Part shown: one piece after another, positions 22,300 to 33,631 of the stretch
Layout: each line of letters begins with the position of its first letter
Position numbering within the stretch: position 1 is the first letter of the stretch
Assembly (NCBI GenBank): GCA_032871835.1
Contig: CM065300.1
Location: 68,397,192 to 68,461,191 of the forward strand
DNA: 64,000 nt
Direction of reading: 5' to 3'
From: Dipteronia dyeriana
Taxonomy: Eukaryota > Streptophyta > Magnoliopsida > Sapindales > Sapindaceae
The notes under the pieces: generated by a model
What the model was told of the DNA's origin: nothing
Database searches by the model: none
Seen by the model: only the letters and a program-made list of their open reading frames with translations
Program-made: the position numbers and the translations under genes

Positions 22300-24023
22300 T
22301 GTTGAGCCAACTCTCTTCTTTGTGATTAAGCCAAGATTGCATCCTTTCTTGATTAAGCATGAAAGGTCTTTTGTTGAGATTGGGGGATCATTAGAGGTTG
22401 AGACCTTGTTTGATGTACTCTAGCTTGTTGTGATTGTGTTTTGACTTGAACTTTTGTTGGAGCCTTGACTTGAGCTTGTTTTGAAGATTTTCCAACTTCA
22501 ACCCTTTTTTATGGTTGTTGTGGGCCTTGAATTTTCTTTAACTCTTCACTCTTGACACGAGTAGTCTTCTTGAAGGAAGTGTTTTCCATGTCTTCCACAT
22601 ATCCTAAGCCCTCTTATCACTATGGATTTTCCCACTTGTTAACATTTTGTAAAGTTTCTTTGTTCTGGAGGTTATCTTCGCAATCAACTCTTCTGCCTCT
22701 CTAAGCTCCTCCTTCAAGCTTTCTTCCAACTCTTTTCCAATCTTCTCTTTCTCACTCAAGTGACTCACCTTGGAAGTTTACTCGAGATTCTCCTTTTTTA
22801 ACTTTTGAATCTCTTTCTTCTTTTTCAATATAGAACGCTTAAAGAACTTCATGAAGTCCACATAGTCCATTTCGTTATCAATTTCGAACCTAGAATTAGA
22901 TGAGATGCTCTCATCACTAGAGTCATCTACTTATTCTTTATCACTTATAACTTCCTTGCCATTATGAGATGATTTGAAGGCAATAAAGTTGCAACTCGAT
23001 GTTCATCATCCGAAGATTTTTCTTCCTCTTCTAGGTTTTTGCTATCACTCAAAGTGGCCACCATCGGTTTTTCTTTCTTCTTTTTCTTCACATGGGTACA
23101 TTCCAGAGCAATGTGACCAAAACCACTACATTCGTAACGTTGAATGCTCTTTTCAGAGTCATTCTCTTGTGATCTCTCCGTCTTCTTGAAAGGAATCTTC
23201 TTCTTTACTTCCTCTCCCTTAGATCCAAATCCCTTCTTCTCAAACTTCATGAACTTCTTAAACCTTTATACCATGATGGCCATCTCCTCATTTGAGTCAT
23301 CCTCCTCCTTCTTTTCAGCCTTGGAGGTCTTTAATGTAACGCTCATTTCCTTCTTTAGAGGTGTTGGTGCAGAAGTCCACCTAGATTCATAAGCTAGAGG
23401 TCTTCCGATCACTTCACTAGGCTTCATATTCTTGTAGTCACTACTCTCGTTAAGTGTCGTTACCTTAGACTCAAATCTCTTATGAAGTGACCTCATTATC
23501 TTTTTCTTGATTCTTCTATCTGAGTATGGGTCACCTAGTTAATGGCTTTAATTTGTAATATCCATCAACTTCATCTGGAAGTCATTAAAGCACTCTTCCT
23601 CCTCCATCCTAATCATCTCAAATTGTGTTTGGAGGACTTGGAGCTTGGAGTCCTTAACTACTTCAGTGTCTTCATAAGCTGTTTGAAGAATCTCCCAAGC
23701 CTCTTTTGCATTTATAGTGGTTTGGATCAACTTGTATTGATTGTCGTTCATAGCATGAAGGATGGCATGCATAACCTTGTTGTTCCAATTGGATGCTTCA
23801 AATTCTTGTGTACTCCATTGAGATTCGGGCTTGAGAACTTCATCTCCCTCTTCAGTGGTCATTGTTGGAAGAGTGTATCCATCTTCAATTGCCATCCAAG
23901 CACGGTCATCTATTTGGCAAAGATAGGATTCCATCTTGCCCACCCAAAAAGCATAATTCACCCCATTGAGCAAAGGGGGTCTTGTGCTTGAGGTCTCCCA
24001 TGATTGCTACCGTTTCCACTCAT
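22300..24023 (-). pseudogene. gag: gag of element C
   Basis: The likely start is at 24023 (MSGNGSNHG). A frame change occurs near 23990. The capsid-type part (23973-23548) then has LNGVNYAFWVGKMESYL, WMAIEDGY and KLQVLQTQFEMIRMEEEE, as in DUF4219/UBN2 gag proteins. Next come 23496-23266 and 23250-22945 with RYECSGFGHIALEC, a zinc knuckle whose first Cys is Arg. A Lys/Glu-rich coiled-coil tail follows to about 22600. Stops and frameshifts occur throughout. Confidence 0.82.
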
Positions 24024-24133
24024 AGTGTTTGAGGGTAATGATTGCAATGCAAATGCAATCCAGCACACAAAATGCAAACAACCAAAATGTACAAAGCAAG
24101 ACACACACAGCGTGGATAACCTAAGTATATCCA

Positions 24134-24153
24134 GGTACCCGCTCTAACACCAA
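24134..24153 (-). promoter_or_regulatory. Primer binding site of element C
   Basis: On the minus strand TTGGTGTTAGAGCGGGTACC follows the LTR end (TTTCA). It differs from TGGTATCAGAGCGGGTACC by two bases. It fixes the minus orientation and the inner LTR end at 24155. Confidence 0.88.
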
Positions 24154-24154
24154 T

Positions 24155-24543
24155 TGAAATACCATAAAAAGTACGTGTCTATAAACCTAGAGGGGGGTGA
24201 ATAGGTTTTAATAGAATCAATTACAAATTTTTCGATTAATCAATGATAAAAAAAAACTACCCCATGTAATCTAGTTAAAAACAACAATCAAATGTAAAAC
24301 GGAAAATAAATAACAGTTGATTTTTATGTGGAAACCTTCAAAAAGAAAAAACACTGGCTGATATGTGCACCACATATGAGTGAGTGTGTGCACTATTATC
24401 TCTTCAATAAAGGTTAAGTGAGCATTATACCTTTGAAGCTTGAGCTTAGTCATGAACAATGATGGCTTAAACTACCCTTTCATATTTATCCCTAAATGTG
24501 GTTGTCAACAAAATGAGCTAATAAAAAAATTGAGGAACTTACA
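24155..24543 (-). repeat. 5' LTR of element C, internal deletion
   Basis: Both ends are present (TGAAATACC on the left of the plus strand, ACTTACA on the right), but only 389 bp remain of about 1,494. Compared with the solo LTR in F1, the part equivalent to about 2672-3765 is missing. The breakpoint near 24377 lies in a CATAT shared by both edges. The GC-rich block and TATA box are therefore lost. Confidence 0.88.
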
Positions 24544-24662
24544 TACTTGCAATGGATAACAACCTTTAGTCTTATATTGTTTGTGTTAATTGTCCACCTC
24601 TTGTTAATAAAACAAAAAAAAGGGTATGCAATATTCTTCTTGCTATTTATGAATGTGGTTCT

Positions 24663-25568
24663 TTAATTCCTTCTTGGTTTTTGTCTACTAGCAATTTTGT
24701 TGATAAGCTTAAAGAAAATAATAGTGACAAAAGCAAAGATGGGGATGAACTAGATTCATTGAAAGATATTGTTTATATAGGTAACCACCTATGTGACACA
24801 ACTTCATACCAAGAAGAAAATAAAGAAGAACTGAAGAATTCCCTGATGGATAATCAAGGTAGACATGAATAGTTGTCTTTGCAACTCAATGAAGAGAATT
24901 GCAAGTCAAAGGCCACCAACTTCAACTTGATAGAAAGAGATTAATCTTTGAAGGAAATTGAAGTGAAGAGTGAAGTGATCAAATGTCAAGAAAAGAAGAT
25001 GGCTGAATATGCTTTTATGTTAGAAGTTTTAATGAATCATTTTGCTAATTATTTGTTTTTCTCAAAAGAAACAATCAAAGGCAAGGAAGAGGAATTGGAA
25101 ATCATGAATGCCAAAGAGCTTGGTATACTTCATGCAAGTTCAAATGACATAGGCTTTGTATATGAGCAATTGGAGTCTCCTACAACTAAAAGCAAGTCAC
25201 TAAAGAACAAGAAGAATCAAAACCCAATCATTCCAAGGTCAAGAGAAAAATCAGGAAGAGAAAGAAGCTTTCAATGTTGGTACACTCTCACCTGCATAAC
25301 ATTTCCAAACTTTTCCCGGTTTATGAATTTTGCAATGTTGTGGGGCATATTAAATATAGATGCCATGAGTATATTAGACAATGTAAACTAGGGAATGAGA
25401 TGCATGCTAATGAGATGATAAAATATTCTTTGAGTGTTTTAAAACATGATGATTACTTTGATGCTTTAAATGATGTGCATATTGTCAATAATCATGTAAA
25501 GAAACATATTAGGAATGCTTGGGTTGAAAAACAAGAAGTAAAAAAGATTCCTAGTCCTTCTTCTAAAC
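24663..25568 (+). pseudogene. gag-like frame of F2: coiled coil and zinc knuckle
   Basis: This is better preserved than F1. 24681-24872 reads KLKENNSDKSKDGDELDSLK and further acidic sequence. After two stops (about 24870 and 24942) the same frame continues at 24948-25260 with EVKSEVIKCQEKKMAEYAF and KETIKGKEEELEIM, a likely coiled coil. After a frame change 25274-25568 reads CNVVGHIKYRCHEYIRQC, a degenerate zinc knuckle matching CNMVGHIRPRCYEYIRKC in B. It is cut by the solo LTR. No capsid domain precedes it. Confidence 0.72.
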
Positions 25569-27780
25569 TGTTGGGATTATGCTCGATAGCAAGAGTGTAA
25601 TAATGTATTTAACAATCTTTTCATATTAATAAAGTGATTTCTAGTTTAACAAATCTTATAGCATTTATAGTTTAATTATAATAATTGTCAAAAGTAAATA
25701 ATCGTCAAAAGTAAATAATCATAATGTCAAAAGACTATGAGAAAAGAAGAATTGTTCATACATCTAGATATGTATGAGGTTGACACAATTCTTTAGTTAG
25801 TCTTGAATAATATTCACAACTTAAGATAAAAGGTTGGTCGCCTTTATCTTGTTAAAGTTGTAGATTCTTTTGCTAGCATTTGAGTGGGATTAAATGTGTT
25901 ATGATGAGTCTAAAATCATCAAAGTGTGGTGTGTTTGGGCAAAAGAATCTAGTGCACTTTGTGCATTGAATTGGATCACAATGAAATAATTTATCTAGAA
26001 CCGTCAGTGGAAAAAAGTTTTCATTTGAAGACAATCGAAGAGTCTATCTCAATCCTGAGATAAATGATGGACTTATAGTTGCAAGTGTTATCACTTGAGC
26101 TATCAATGAGTACGATTATATAGCATAGTCTATCATCGATAGTATGGTGGTATTTATTTGTTAATCGATAGATGACTTCATTTATAGATATGAACATCGT
26201 GGCTCCATTTATTAAATGAGAGTAGAATATCAACATATGGATGCTTTGAGGTATTGGATATTAAATCTTAACATTAAGTTTTAAATAGTGTCTATTGAAA
26301 AATGGCTTCTGGACAAGTCAAAATATCCAAGTTCAAAATGTGGTCATATGAGTAAATATGGTAACTTGGAGATCTATAGGCAGTCTATGAGCTCTTGGCG
26401 ATTACTGGTATTCTTCACAAGGATACACTTTCTCCAATAAGGTTGTCTAGGGTATGAATGAGTAACATCAACTTATTCTATCTTTATTTAAGAGTTCAAT
26501 TTTAGTTATTTAGTGGAATGAACTAAAATTAAATAGATCGGACCTAAGTGAATCAATTGTTGATTGTGATTGGGTTGTGTCTATTGGAGCTTAAATTTAG
26601 ATAGCCCGCCAAGATTCTCAATTCACACGAACTTGAATGGATCACTTGATATATTCTACCGGACCAATTTAGGGGTCCATCTAGAATTGTATTGAGGTAT
26701 GTGGACTTGTTTCTTTTGTAAGAATGGGTCTAGTTCACATGTGGACTTTTTATAAAGGTCAAATGGATTTAATAAAATAAGAAGATAATATATTGGCCCA
26801 TATATATGTTTTGGGTGGCAAGGCTATTTAGAATAGCTTAATTATATTATTTTTTTTATTAATTAATTAAAATGAAATTAATTAATTTTGTGATTAATTA
26901 ATTATTTAATTAAAAGTAAAAAAAAATCTATTAGGAGATGGTCTCCTAACATTATACTATTGTTGGTAGTATAATTAATATTAAAGACTATATTTGATAA
27001 GTAGATAAATAAAATGAATTATTTATCTAATCAAATTAGGAAGTCTTTAATATGGTTACAAATACACCATTGAGTTGGATTAGGAGTCTTGGTGTAGGAT
27101 AGAATTCTTTTTAGAAAAGGATTCTTAACCACCAAGTAAATCTACCTAAGGAAAGGATTCTTAACCACCAAGTAAATCCTTCTTAGGAGAGGATTTGGTC
27201 TCCTATATATACTACTTGTAAATTTTGACCAAGCCTTAGTTTTTGGTGTGAGAAGTTGTTTTTTTATTGTTATAAAAAAAACTTCGTCCAACTCATTGTG
27301 TGAAGAATTTGGCCAAGCATAGAGAAAAAAGGGAACGTTTTTGTTTTCGATAGTACACTAGTATCCTTTTCATCAAAAGGGTTTTGTGTACAACATTGAA
27401 TCAAGGTTCACACGAGTTTCAATCAAATTGATTGATAATTCAAAAGTGACAGGACGTTCTTGGTTTTTCTCTTGGAGGATTATTGTGACTAACAAAGAAG
27501 AAGATTATGTTTGTTTCTATCCTCAGGTATACAATTTAAAGAAAGGGAGCCCACACTCCTAGGTGATTCACTTTCGTGATTGGATTGGAAGATCTAGCGG
27601 ATTCAATTCGACGCTAAATCAATCGTCACAAAAAAAAGGTACGATATTTTTTATATACATCAATTAATCTAGGGTTAAGGTTCTTGGTTTTAAAAATAAA
27701 TTTTTTTTTATATATTCGTAAACCCTAATTTTCTAATTTTCTCACTCTTCCGTTGCGTTTTGAACCGTTTTTTCCCTACA
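25569..27780 (+). repeat. Solo LTR of copia family A (2,212 bp)
   Basis: It starts TGTTGGGATTATGC and ends TTTTCCCTACA, with a perfect 5-bp repeat TAAAC on both sides (25564-25568, 27781-27785). The same site in F1 is empty (TTCTAAACATGTTG, TAAAC at 7177-7181). A CTATATATA motif at 27203-27211 is the probable TATA box. This is the best reference copy of LTR A in the window. Confidence 0.96.
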
Positions 27781-27785
27781 TAAAC

Positions 27786-28090
27786 ATGTTGCAAATGATA
27801 ACACTTTGAATGGTGCGCTTGATAAAGAATCATGTATAGAAGGATGTCAAAAAGACTTGGGGAAAAAAGAGTGTTTTACATGATCATATCCATAGTCTTG
27901 ATGATATCTTTGCTGATGGCAATAATAATTTGTTTAACGTGAGTAATAACTTTATGGAGAAGATTCTTGATGCTTTATCCTCTATATATAATATTGCCAT
28001 GAGAAATGATCATGATGATTTTTGTATATGTTCACCCAAGACCACATATGTTAAGGGTGAGTGCCCTTGCCATTACTGTAAGGTGCATAT
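27786..28090 (+). pseudogene. Distal gag-like remnant of F2
   Basis: The sequence continues the frame broken by the solo LTR. Peptides such as NDNTLNG and, near 28030-28080, SSPKTT and KGECPCHYCK can be read, matching F1 7190-7490. CPCHYCKVHI could be the start of a lost pol junction. Stops and frame changes are frequent. Confidence 0.5.
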
Positions 28091-29081
28091 ATGAGTTAGC
28101 TATATGATTAGTGTCAAATTATTGAGATTTTAATATAGCTATCTTTGTCTCTCTATAACTTAGCATGAACTTGGCTATCTCACTTTTCTTGCCAAGATAG
28201 TCGAAATCTATTGATTGACTTTATATGAAGTCCATTTTTAGAATCTATATGGTTTTGATTGTTGTTAAGACTTTTAGAGAAAGTTGTTTTTATATATATA
28301 TGTGTGTTTGAGTTGAAATGCTTAGTTATTATTCTCTTAGGATGACATACCAACAACTTGTTGTCATGAAGACAAACAAGCTAAGAGAGCTCATAAAAAG
28401 GGCGAATACTATGCATTTGATGAAAACTGCTCACTAAGGTATCTCTATGTCCTAATGCTTGCATTCTAGGTTTTCATTTCTTAACTCATTGTTTGCACTA
28501 CCTCATGTACCATGTCATATTAGAAAACTTAGTATAATATACATATGGTTCTCATTAATATTTGCTCTCTAAAGATCATATAGTGATGTTGTTCACAAAT
28601 GTCTTATATATGATGTGTGAGATGTTTGTTTGAATGTTGAGTGGCATGTTTTGAAAAATATGAGCTTCATATTCTTTGAAAGCTACTCTCTTGAGAAGTA
28701 ATGATCTTAAGTAAATCTCTTTGTATTGCTTTTAGATCATGTGCTTTTAAGCCGTAAAAAACTTTGATTTCAAAAATGCATTTTGCTTCTCTTGTATGTT
28801 TTGTTGAGTAAGTTGAGTTTGCTAATATGTAAGTTGTCGATACATCTTGAAGTCTTACGAATAGTACATTTAAGATGACCTATGGTTAGTATCCATTTTC
28901 CTTTGGCAACTACATAGAACTCAATGAACACCTTCATGAAATGGGCTACACATATTGGTTGTGAAGCCATCCAATGTAGAAAATGACTACACCATTATGA
29001 TGAGTAAAAGCCATCATGAAGCGTATGTGTTTATGTTAGAAAAAAAATCAAAGAAGCGTTGAAAAGAATCTATAAAAAATC
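28091..29081 (+). other. F2 trailer region, non-coding
   Basis: This is an AT-rich region similar to F1 7501-8461 and in part to B 46145-46520. I see no gene. It ends at the start of the H LTR. Confidence 0.65.
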
Positions 29082-29619
29082 TGTTAATTGCCGTTTTTGG
29101 CAGGGGTCAAAGTGAATTTTTTCTCCCAACTGGTACCCGGTAAGACATGCTTTCTAATCCCGAGCAGGGCTGGCAAGCCACTACCTACCTCAAAGTACCA
29201 GTCTCTACACCACCCAAAGATCAGGACTAACCATGACCACGGTTCGGTTCGGTTCGACTCGTGGAATAAAACTGTAATCGTGTAAAATGAACAACTACTG
29301 TAACCAAAACTGTGGAACTGTTTCTGGATTCATAACTGGAACTGTGGAACCGGTTCTAGATCCGTAACTGAAACTGTGGGCCTTAAGGTTCGGTTTCGAT
29401 TCCGATTCAGAAAAAAATTACCTGGAACCTGCGGTTAGGTTCTGATTTTGGGGCCTTCGATTCCTAACCAATTTTCTTTTAAAAAAAATTAAGAAACAAC
29501 CGTTGGAGCCCAACGTCCAGCTGACGGCAGATCGACGTTAGGTTCCAATGGTCTGCTGACCATTGGACCCAATAACTATTTTTATTCCTTATTATTATTT
29601 TTTTATTTTCCCAATTTCT

Positions 29620-29633
29620 TCCTATAAATACCA
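29620..29633 (+). promoter_or_regulatory. Putative TATA box of the hAT element
   Basis: CTATAAATACCA lies at about 29622-29633, roughly 250 bp before the first transposase-like residues, and is followed by a run of 16 C (29634-29649). Position and sequence fit a plant core promoter; this is inference only. Confidence 0.35.
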
Positions 29634-29884
29634 CCCCCCCCCCCCCCCCAAATTCATTTCTTTTCACACCAATTCTCTCGCAACTCTCTCTCAATTCTCC
29701 TAATTCTCTTCAATTATCTTCTATTCGTCAATTGTTTATATTTGTTGTATTGCATTTTTTTTTAAATCAATTCAAAGTCACTGTCAACAATTTTTTTAAA
29801 TTTAATTCCAAGAATTTTTTCAAATTTATTTCTACCCATTTATTTTAATTTCTTTCAGGAGTTTTTTTTACAAATCAAGTTTTT

Positions 29885-32049
29885 AAACGGCAAGTGGAAG
29901 TGGAAGTGGAAGTGGAGTAGGAGACGCTGTAGCTCCACCAAGGCATTCCATTTCCAGGACCGGTAAGGGTCGTATGTAAGAGCCGATTTCGGTCCAGCCG
30001 GATAATATCGGTTTTAATGACAACTCTTACCATGAGTTTCTGCAACGGCAAGCCTATCTTGAATCCCTAAACTATTTAGCCAATCCAAATCCTCCTTTAA
30101 TAATTTCTGAACCAAATGATAGCCAGCCTAGCCATAGCGGCCATAGCACCGGCAATATGACAAGCCAATCAAAAAATATACCCGATTTCTCTCCATTTCC
30201 TGAATTTGATGACCCACATATTGAAGAGGTCTTAGAGAAGGATAAGAAGTACAAATTTGATCTCTTCGTTCTCCACATGAATAAAGTTATAAATAGGATG
30301 GAACACGTTGGGCGGTGTGCAATTACTGCCCTAAAGAATTTAAGTGGACTAAATCTTGAGAATATGGCACATATATAAGCATATTACGACTCGTCATCCA
30401 GTACAACATTTCAGGGCGAGTACACAATCTCAAATTTCCAGGTTTTCTACCCCAACTCTCAATTATTTAAATATAATGACCAAGCTAATAGAGAAGTATT
30501 AGCTAGAATGATAGTTGCAGAACATTTACCTTTTAGATTTGATGAAAAGGTTGGTTTTCTTAAATATTGTCACAAAGCATTAAATCCTACTGCATGTTAT
30601 GTTCCTAGAACCACTCTCACATGTAAAATGTATGATATTTATAAAAAAGAAAAAAAGATTTGAATATTTTTTGAGAACTTTAAAGGTCGTGTTTCCGTAT
30701 GTACCGACATATGGACTGACCATTGGCGAGCGTATTCATATTTGGGTGTAACTTGTCACTATATGGACAAAGCATGGACAATACAAAAAATAAAAGAATT
30801 CTTGCATTTAGAGTTTTTGATGATGCATATACTACTGATAATATTTATAAGAATATGAAAAGGATTTTTAAAAAGTACAAAGTTGAAAGCAATTTTTTTT
30901 CAATTGGTTTTAATAATGCTTTTGCCAATACGGTAGTTATTCCTGCTTTAATTGAATTATACAAGCCATATTTTAATAGTAAATTTTTTCATCAAAGATG
31001 TGTTTGCCATGTTTAAATTTATGTGTTCAAAAAGGTTTGGAAATTCTTCAAGCTTTTATTAAACTTCTTAAGGATGCTCTCTCTTATTTATGGAAACATT
31101 CTAATTATATGAAAGCATGGGCAAGATTTTGTAAATAGGCAAGTAGGCGTCCCATTAGATTTTCTCTTGATGTTCCAACATGATGGAACTCTACTTATAA
31201 ATTGCTTTGTGAAAGTTATGATTATAGGGATTTATTAGTTTATTTTCTGCATTATAATGTTAGTCAAATCAATCTTTATCCACACCATTAGGATGTTTGT
31301 GCAAAAAATTATTATTTGATAAAAGTTTTTAATAGTTCTACTTAAAATTTGTCTGGTATTTATTATCTTGCTACTCAATCAATTATTATTGAGAGTTGTA
31401 ATATTGTTGGTGCATTTGCTGATTGTTCATCTGATATACATTTAGAGGCATGCATTGAAGCTATGGAAAAAAAATGATTATACTATTATAGGGAGTTTCA
31501 AACTATTTACCTGCTTGCATTGTGTTTTGACACACGTTGTAAAATAGAAAATTTGACAGATTATTTACCTCTATATTATGAATGTTTAGGTATAGAATTA
31601 GATATTAATACTCATTGTTCTACAATTACTATATTATTTTATTAGTTATATGATGAATAATGTAGAATTTATTGTTCATCATTGAACATTAGTGTTCTAC
31701 AAACTGAAAATGTCTCTCAAAGTCGATCTTCTACAGTGTTTGGGGCAGGGTATGCACTGTTATCCCAAAAGATCAAAAGATTACGAGGTTCTCCTTTTTC
31801 TTCATCATGTTCGCCTCACATTTTGATGCTGAAACTTATCACAGTACCAATTTTGAGTTTATAGGAGATGGTGATATGGATCAATTTGATATTCTATATT
31901 GGTGGAGGGAACATCAAAAGCACTTCCCAATCCTATCTATAATAGCCAAACATACTCTTGCAACACTGGTTTTTACACTGGTTGTGGAACAGGAGTTTAA
32001 CGTCGGTGGAAATATTCTGGACCCAAGACGGCCGCTTTTGAGTCAATAG
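29885..32049 (+). pseudogene. hAT transposase, decayed
   Basis: The N-terminal part shows a Gly-Ser repeat (SGSGSGSG near 29890-29915) and, at 30157-30378, a frame with FPEFDDPHIEEVLE. Next come AEHLPFRFDEKVGFL (about 30515-30560), VSVCTDIWTDHWRAYSYLGVT (about 30695-30760) and, after a frame change, RVFDDAYTTDNIYKNMKRI and FFHQRCVCHV (30740-31016). The C-terminal dimerisation region is at 31865-31985 (DILYWWREHQKHFPILSIIA). These are the hallmarks of plant Ac/Tam3-type hAT proteins. There are at least six stops or frame changes; a BED zinc finger is not recognisable. Confidence 0.85.
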
Positions 32050-33613
32050 TCAATTCAAGTCTGAGTCTGTGTTGATGATTGGACAAAGGTAGAATATAGA
32101 CAACAAGAAATCAAATAAGAAACACTATACGATTTCTTCGATTATGACCATACCATCGGAACGGAAGGCAGCGATTAGTTAAAGACTTACATATGTAAAA
32201 GGCAATAAAATGTAAAGGAACTACGTGGTCTTTAATTCCTCTAAACCTCAAGAGGATACGTAGGCAACTTAGTGGTTGTAAAAATTAAGTGTAAGACCAA
32301 TTTTAATTTTTTAGATTTATTGTTTTGTTTCAATTTATGTATTTAGTTTTTTATTTTACTTTATTTTAATTTCGGCTTACACAATAAAATTCATTTACAA
32401 TTTCACATTATTACATGTGTCATGCTTTGTTAATTTTTTTTAAGTTGGCATAATAGTATATTAAAAAAAAAGAACCGAATCGGATCAATCGTTGGAACCG
32501 AAACTAGAATAGTTTGACCAGCGGTTCAGGTACGGGTTAAGGTTCCAGTTTCGGTTTCGGTTTTGACTTCAGCTCCATCCAGAACCGAATAATCGAAACC
32601 GAACCGAACCGGAACCATGGGCATGACTAGCCAGTAGCGAAGTAACTCTTACCTAGCACTTCGACACCAGTATGTGACCAGTCCAGAATATCTCCTACCT
32701 GCTACCAGGTACCGGGACATCCTTAGCCTGATATCTTGGCACCTCATTTAACCCAGTTCCCGATTACTCAAATACTGCCACCAGGGAGATTTCAGCATTT
32801 ACGGAAAACACCAAGATATCTGACTAAGTAACTCGTTACCATCTCGCCACCGGTTACCAGGTACATGACATGCCTATCAGGTAAGAAGGAAGTTAGCCGA
32901 AAAGCTCCAGAATGATCAGTCAAGCACCACACCACCAAACTGGCACCCCGAGGTACCTTGCCATTTAATACGCGGAATAGTGATTTCTTCTCCAAGTTAC
33001 AGAGTTGACTTCTTCGCTATTAAAGTGCCATAATGTGACTAGATAGGTTAACAGATTCACCATTTATTCAAATTTAATCCTAAACATAAACCTGACGTAA
33101 TCATCGGGAGTAATTCCCGTATAGTTTGATTCCATCATCAACGCCAATCATTTTTAGTAACAAGGCCAAACAATTGGTCTAAATTACAGGATTTGATCGA
33201 TGATAGGGAAGGATTAAAAGGGGATGTTAGGATCCAGACAGGGTATCGAAAAATAGAGAAAAAAAGGGCAGAACTTCTTGACCATTTTTCTCAGCTAAGT
33301 TAGCCACTTATCGACACGTACGTGTTCGCCATCTCCAATAGTGTTTAGAAAGAGGGGGAAAGAGAGAGGGATAGCACAATGAGATCAAGTATATTTCAAT
33401 TACATAATCATTGTACTCCATTGTAGACCTATCTCCATTTTTAGTTAATAAAACAGTTCCTTGCTAGCAATCTCACTTTTCATTCCTCCTCCCTTAATCT
33501 CTTTCGAATCACATTGGTACGAAGAACCTACCCTCCACAACCAACCTAGGTAGCAAGGTTAAGGGTGTTAGTTGATATTCCTCACCTTGAGTGAATTATT
33601 GGTTAACACTATT

Positions 33614-33631
33614 TGGCTCCGTCTATAGAAA
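33614..33631 (+). promoter_or_regulatory. Primer binding site of H
   Basis: TGGCTCCGTCTATAGAAA is a close variant of the TGGCGCCGTCTGTGGGAA site common in plant Tat-lineage gypsy elements. It follows the LTR end by five bases. Confidence 0.8.

Larger units (their letters stand above)
18224..24543 (-). mobile_element. Copia element C, internally deleted
   Basis: C has a 5' LTR at the right (24155-24543), a primer site, gag, protease, remnants of integrase, reverse transcriptase and RNase H, a polypurine tract, and a 3' LTR truncated on its left (18224-18595). The right target repeat is TACTT (24544-24548). The left one is lost in the duplication junction but survives at the solo LTR in F1 (2443-2447). 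The integrase core and the end of the reverse transcriptase are deleted. Family resemblance is to SIRE/Maximus-like elements together with B and D. Confidence 0.85.
24544..29081 (+). mobile_element. Element F2, second copy of the pol-less family
   Basis: It aligns with F1 6178-8461 from the C insertion point to the H insertion point, with a solo LTR A at 25569-27780 as the main difference. It holds only a gag-like frame and a trailer. Both copies are flanked by the same elements (C on the left at TACTT, H on the right at the same base), so they arose by duplication of the locus and not by two transpositions. Confidence 0.78.
29228..32629 (+). mobile_element. hAT DNA transposon remnant (~3.4 kb)
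   Basis: Both ends carry inverted repeats. The left end reads TAACCATGACCACGGTTCGG and the reverse complement of the right end reads TAGTCATGCCCATGGTTCCGG; both continue into GGTTCGG repeats. A decayed hAT transposase lies between. The eight bases outside each end (ATCAGGAC and GCCAGTAG) agree at only four positions, so the target repeat is eroded or the ends are slightly misplaced. It interrupts the H LTR, whose sequence resumes at 32630. Confidence 0.82.
29082..33608 (+). repeat. 5' LTR of H, split by a hAT element
   Basis: It starts TGTTAATTGCC and ends GGTTAACA, so the ends form a short palindrome (TGTTAA...TTAACA). Without the hAT it is about 1.1 kb. It is rich in GGTACC/TACCAGGTA-type motifs (29133, 32705, 32862). 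The end at 33608 is set by the primer site five bases later. Confidence 0.78.

Noticed and set aside
29634..29649. Poly-C runs (also 41690-41704)
   Set aside because: Simple homopolymer tracts in the hAT leader and LTR B; lengths are unreliable in assemblies and I see no function.
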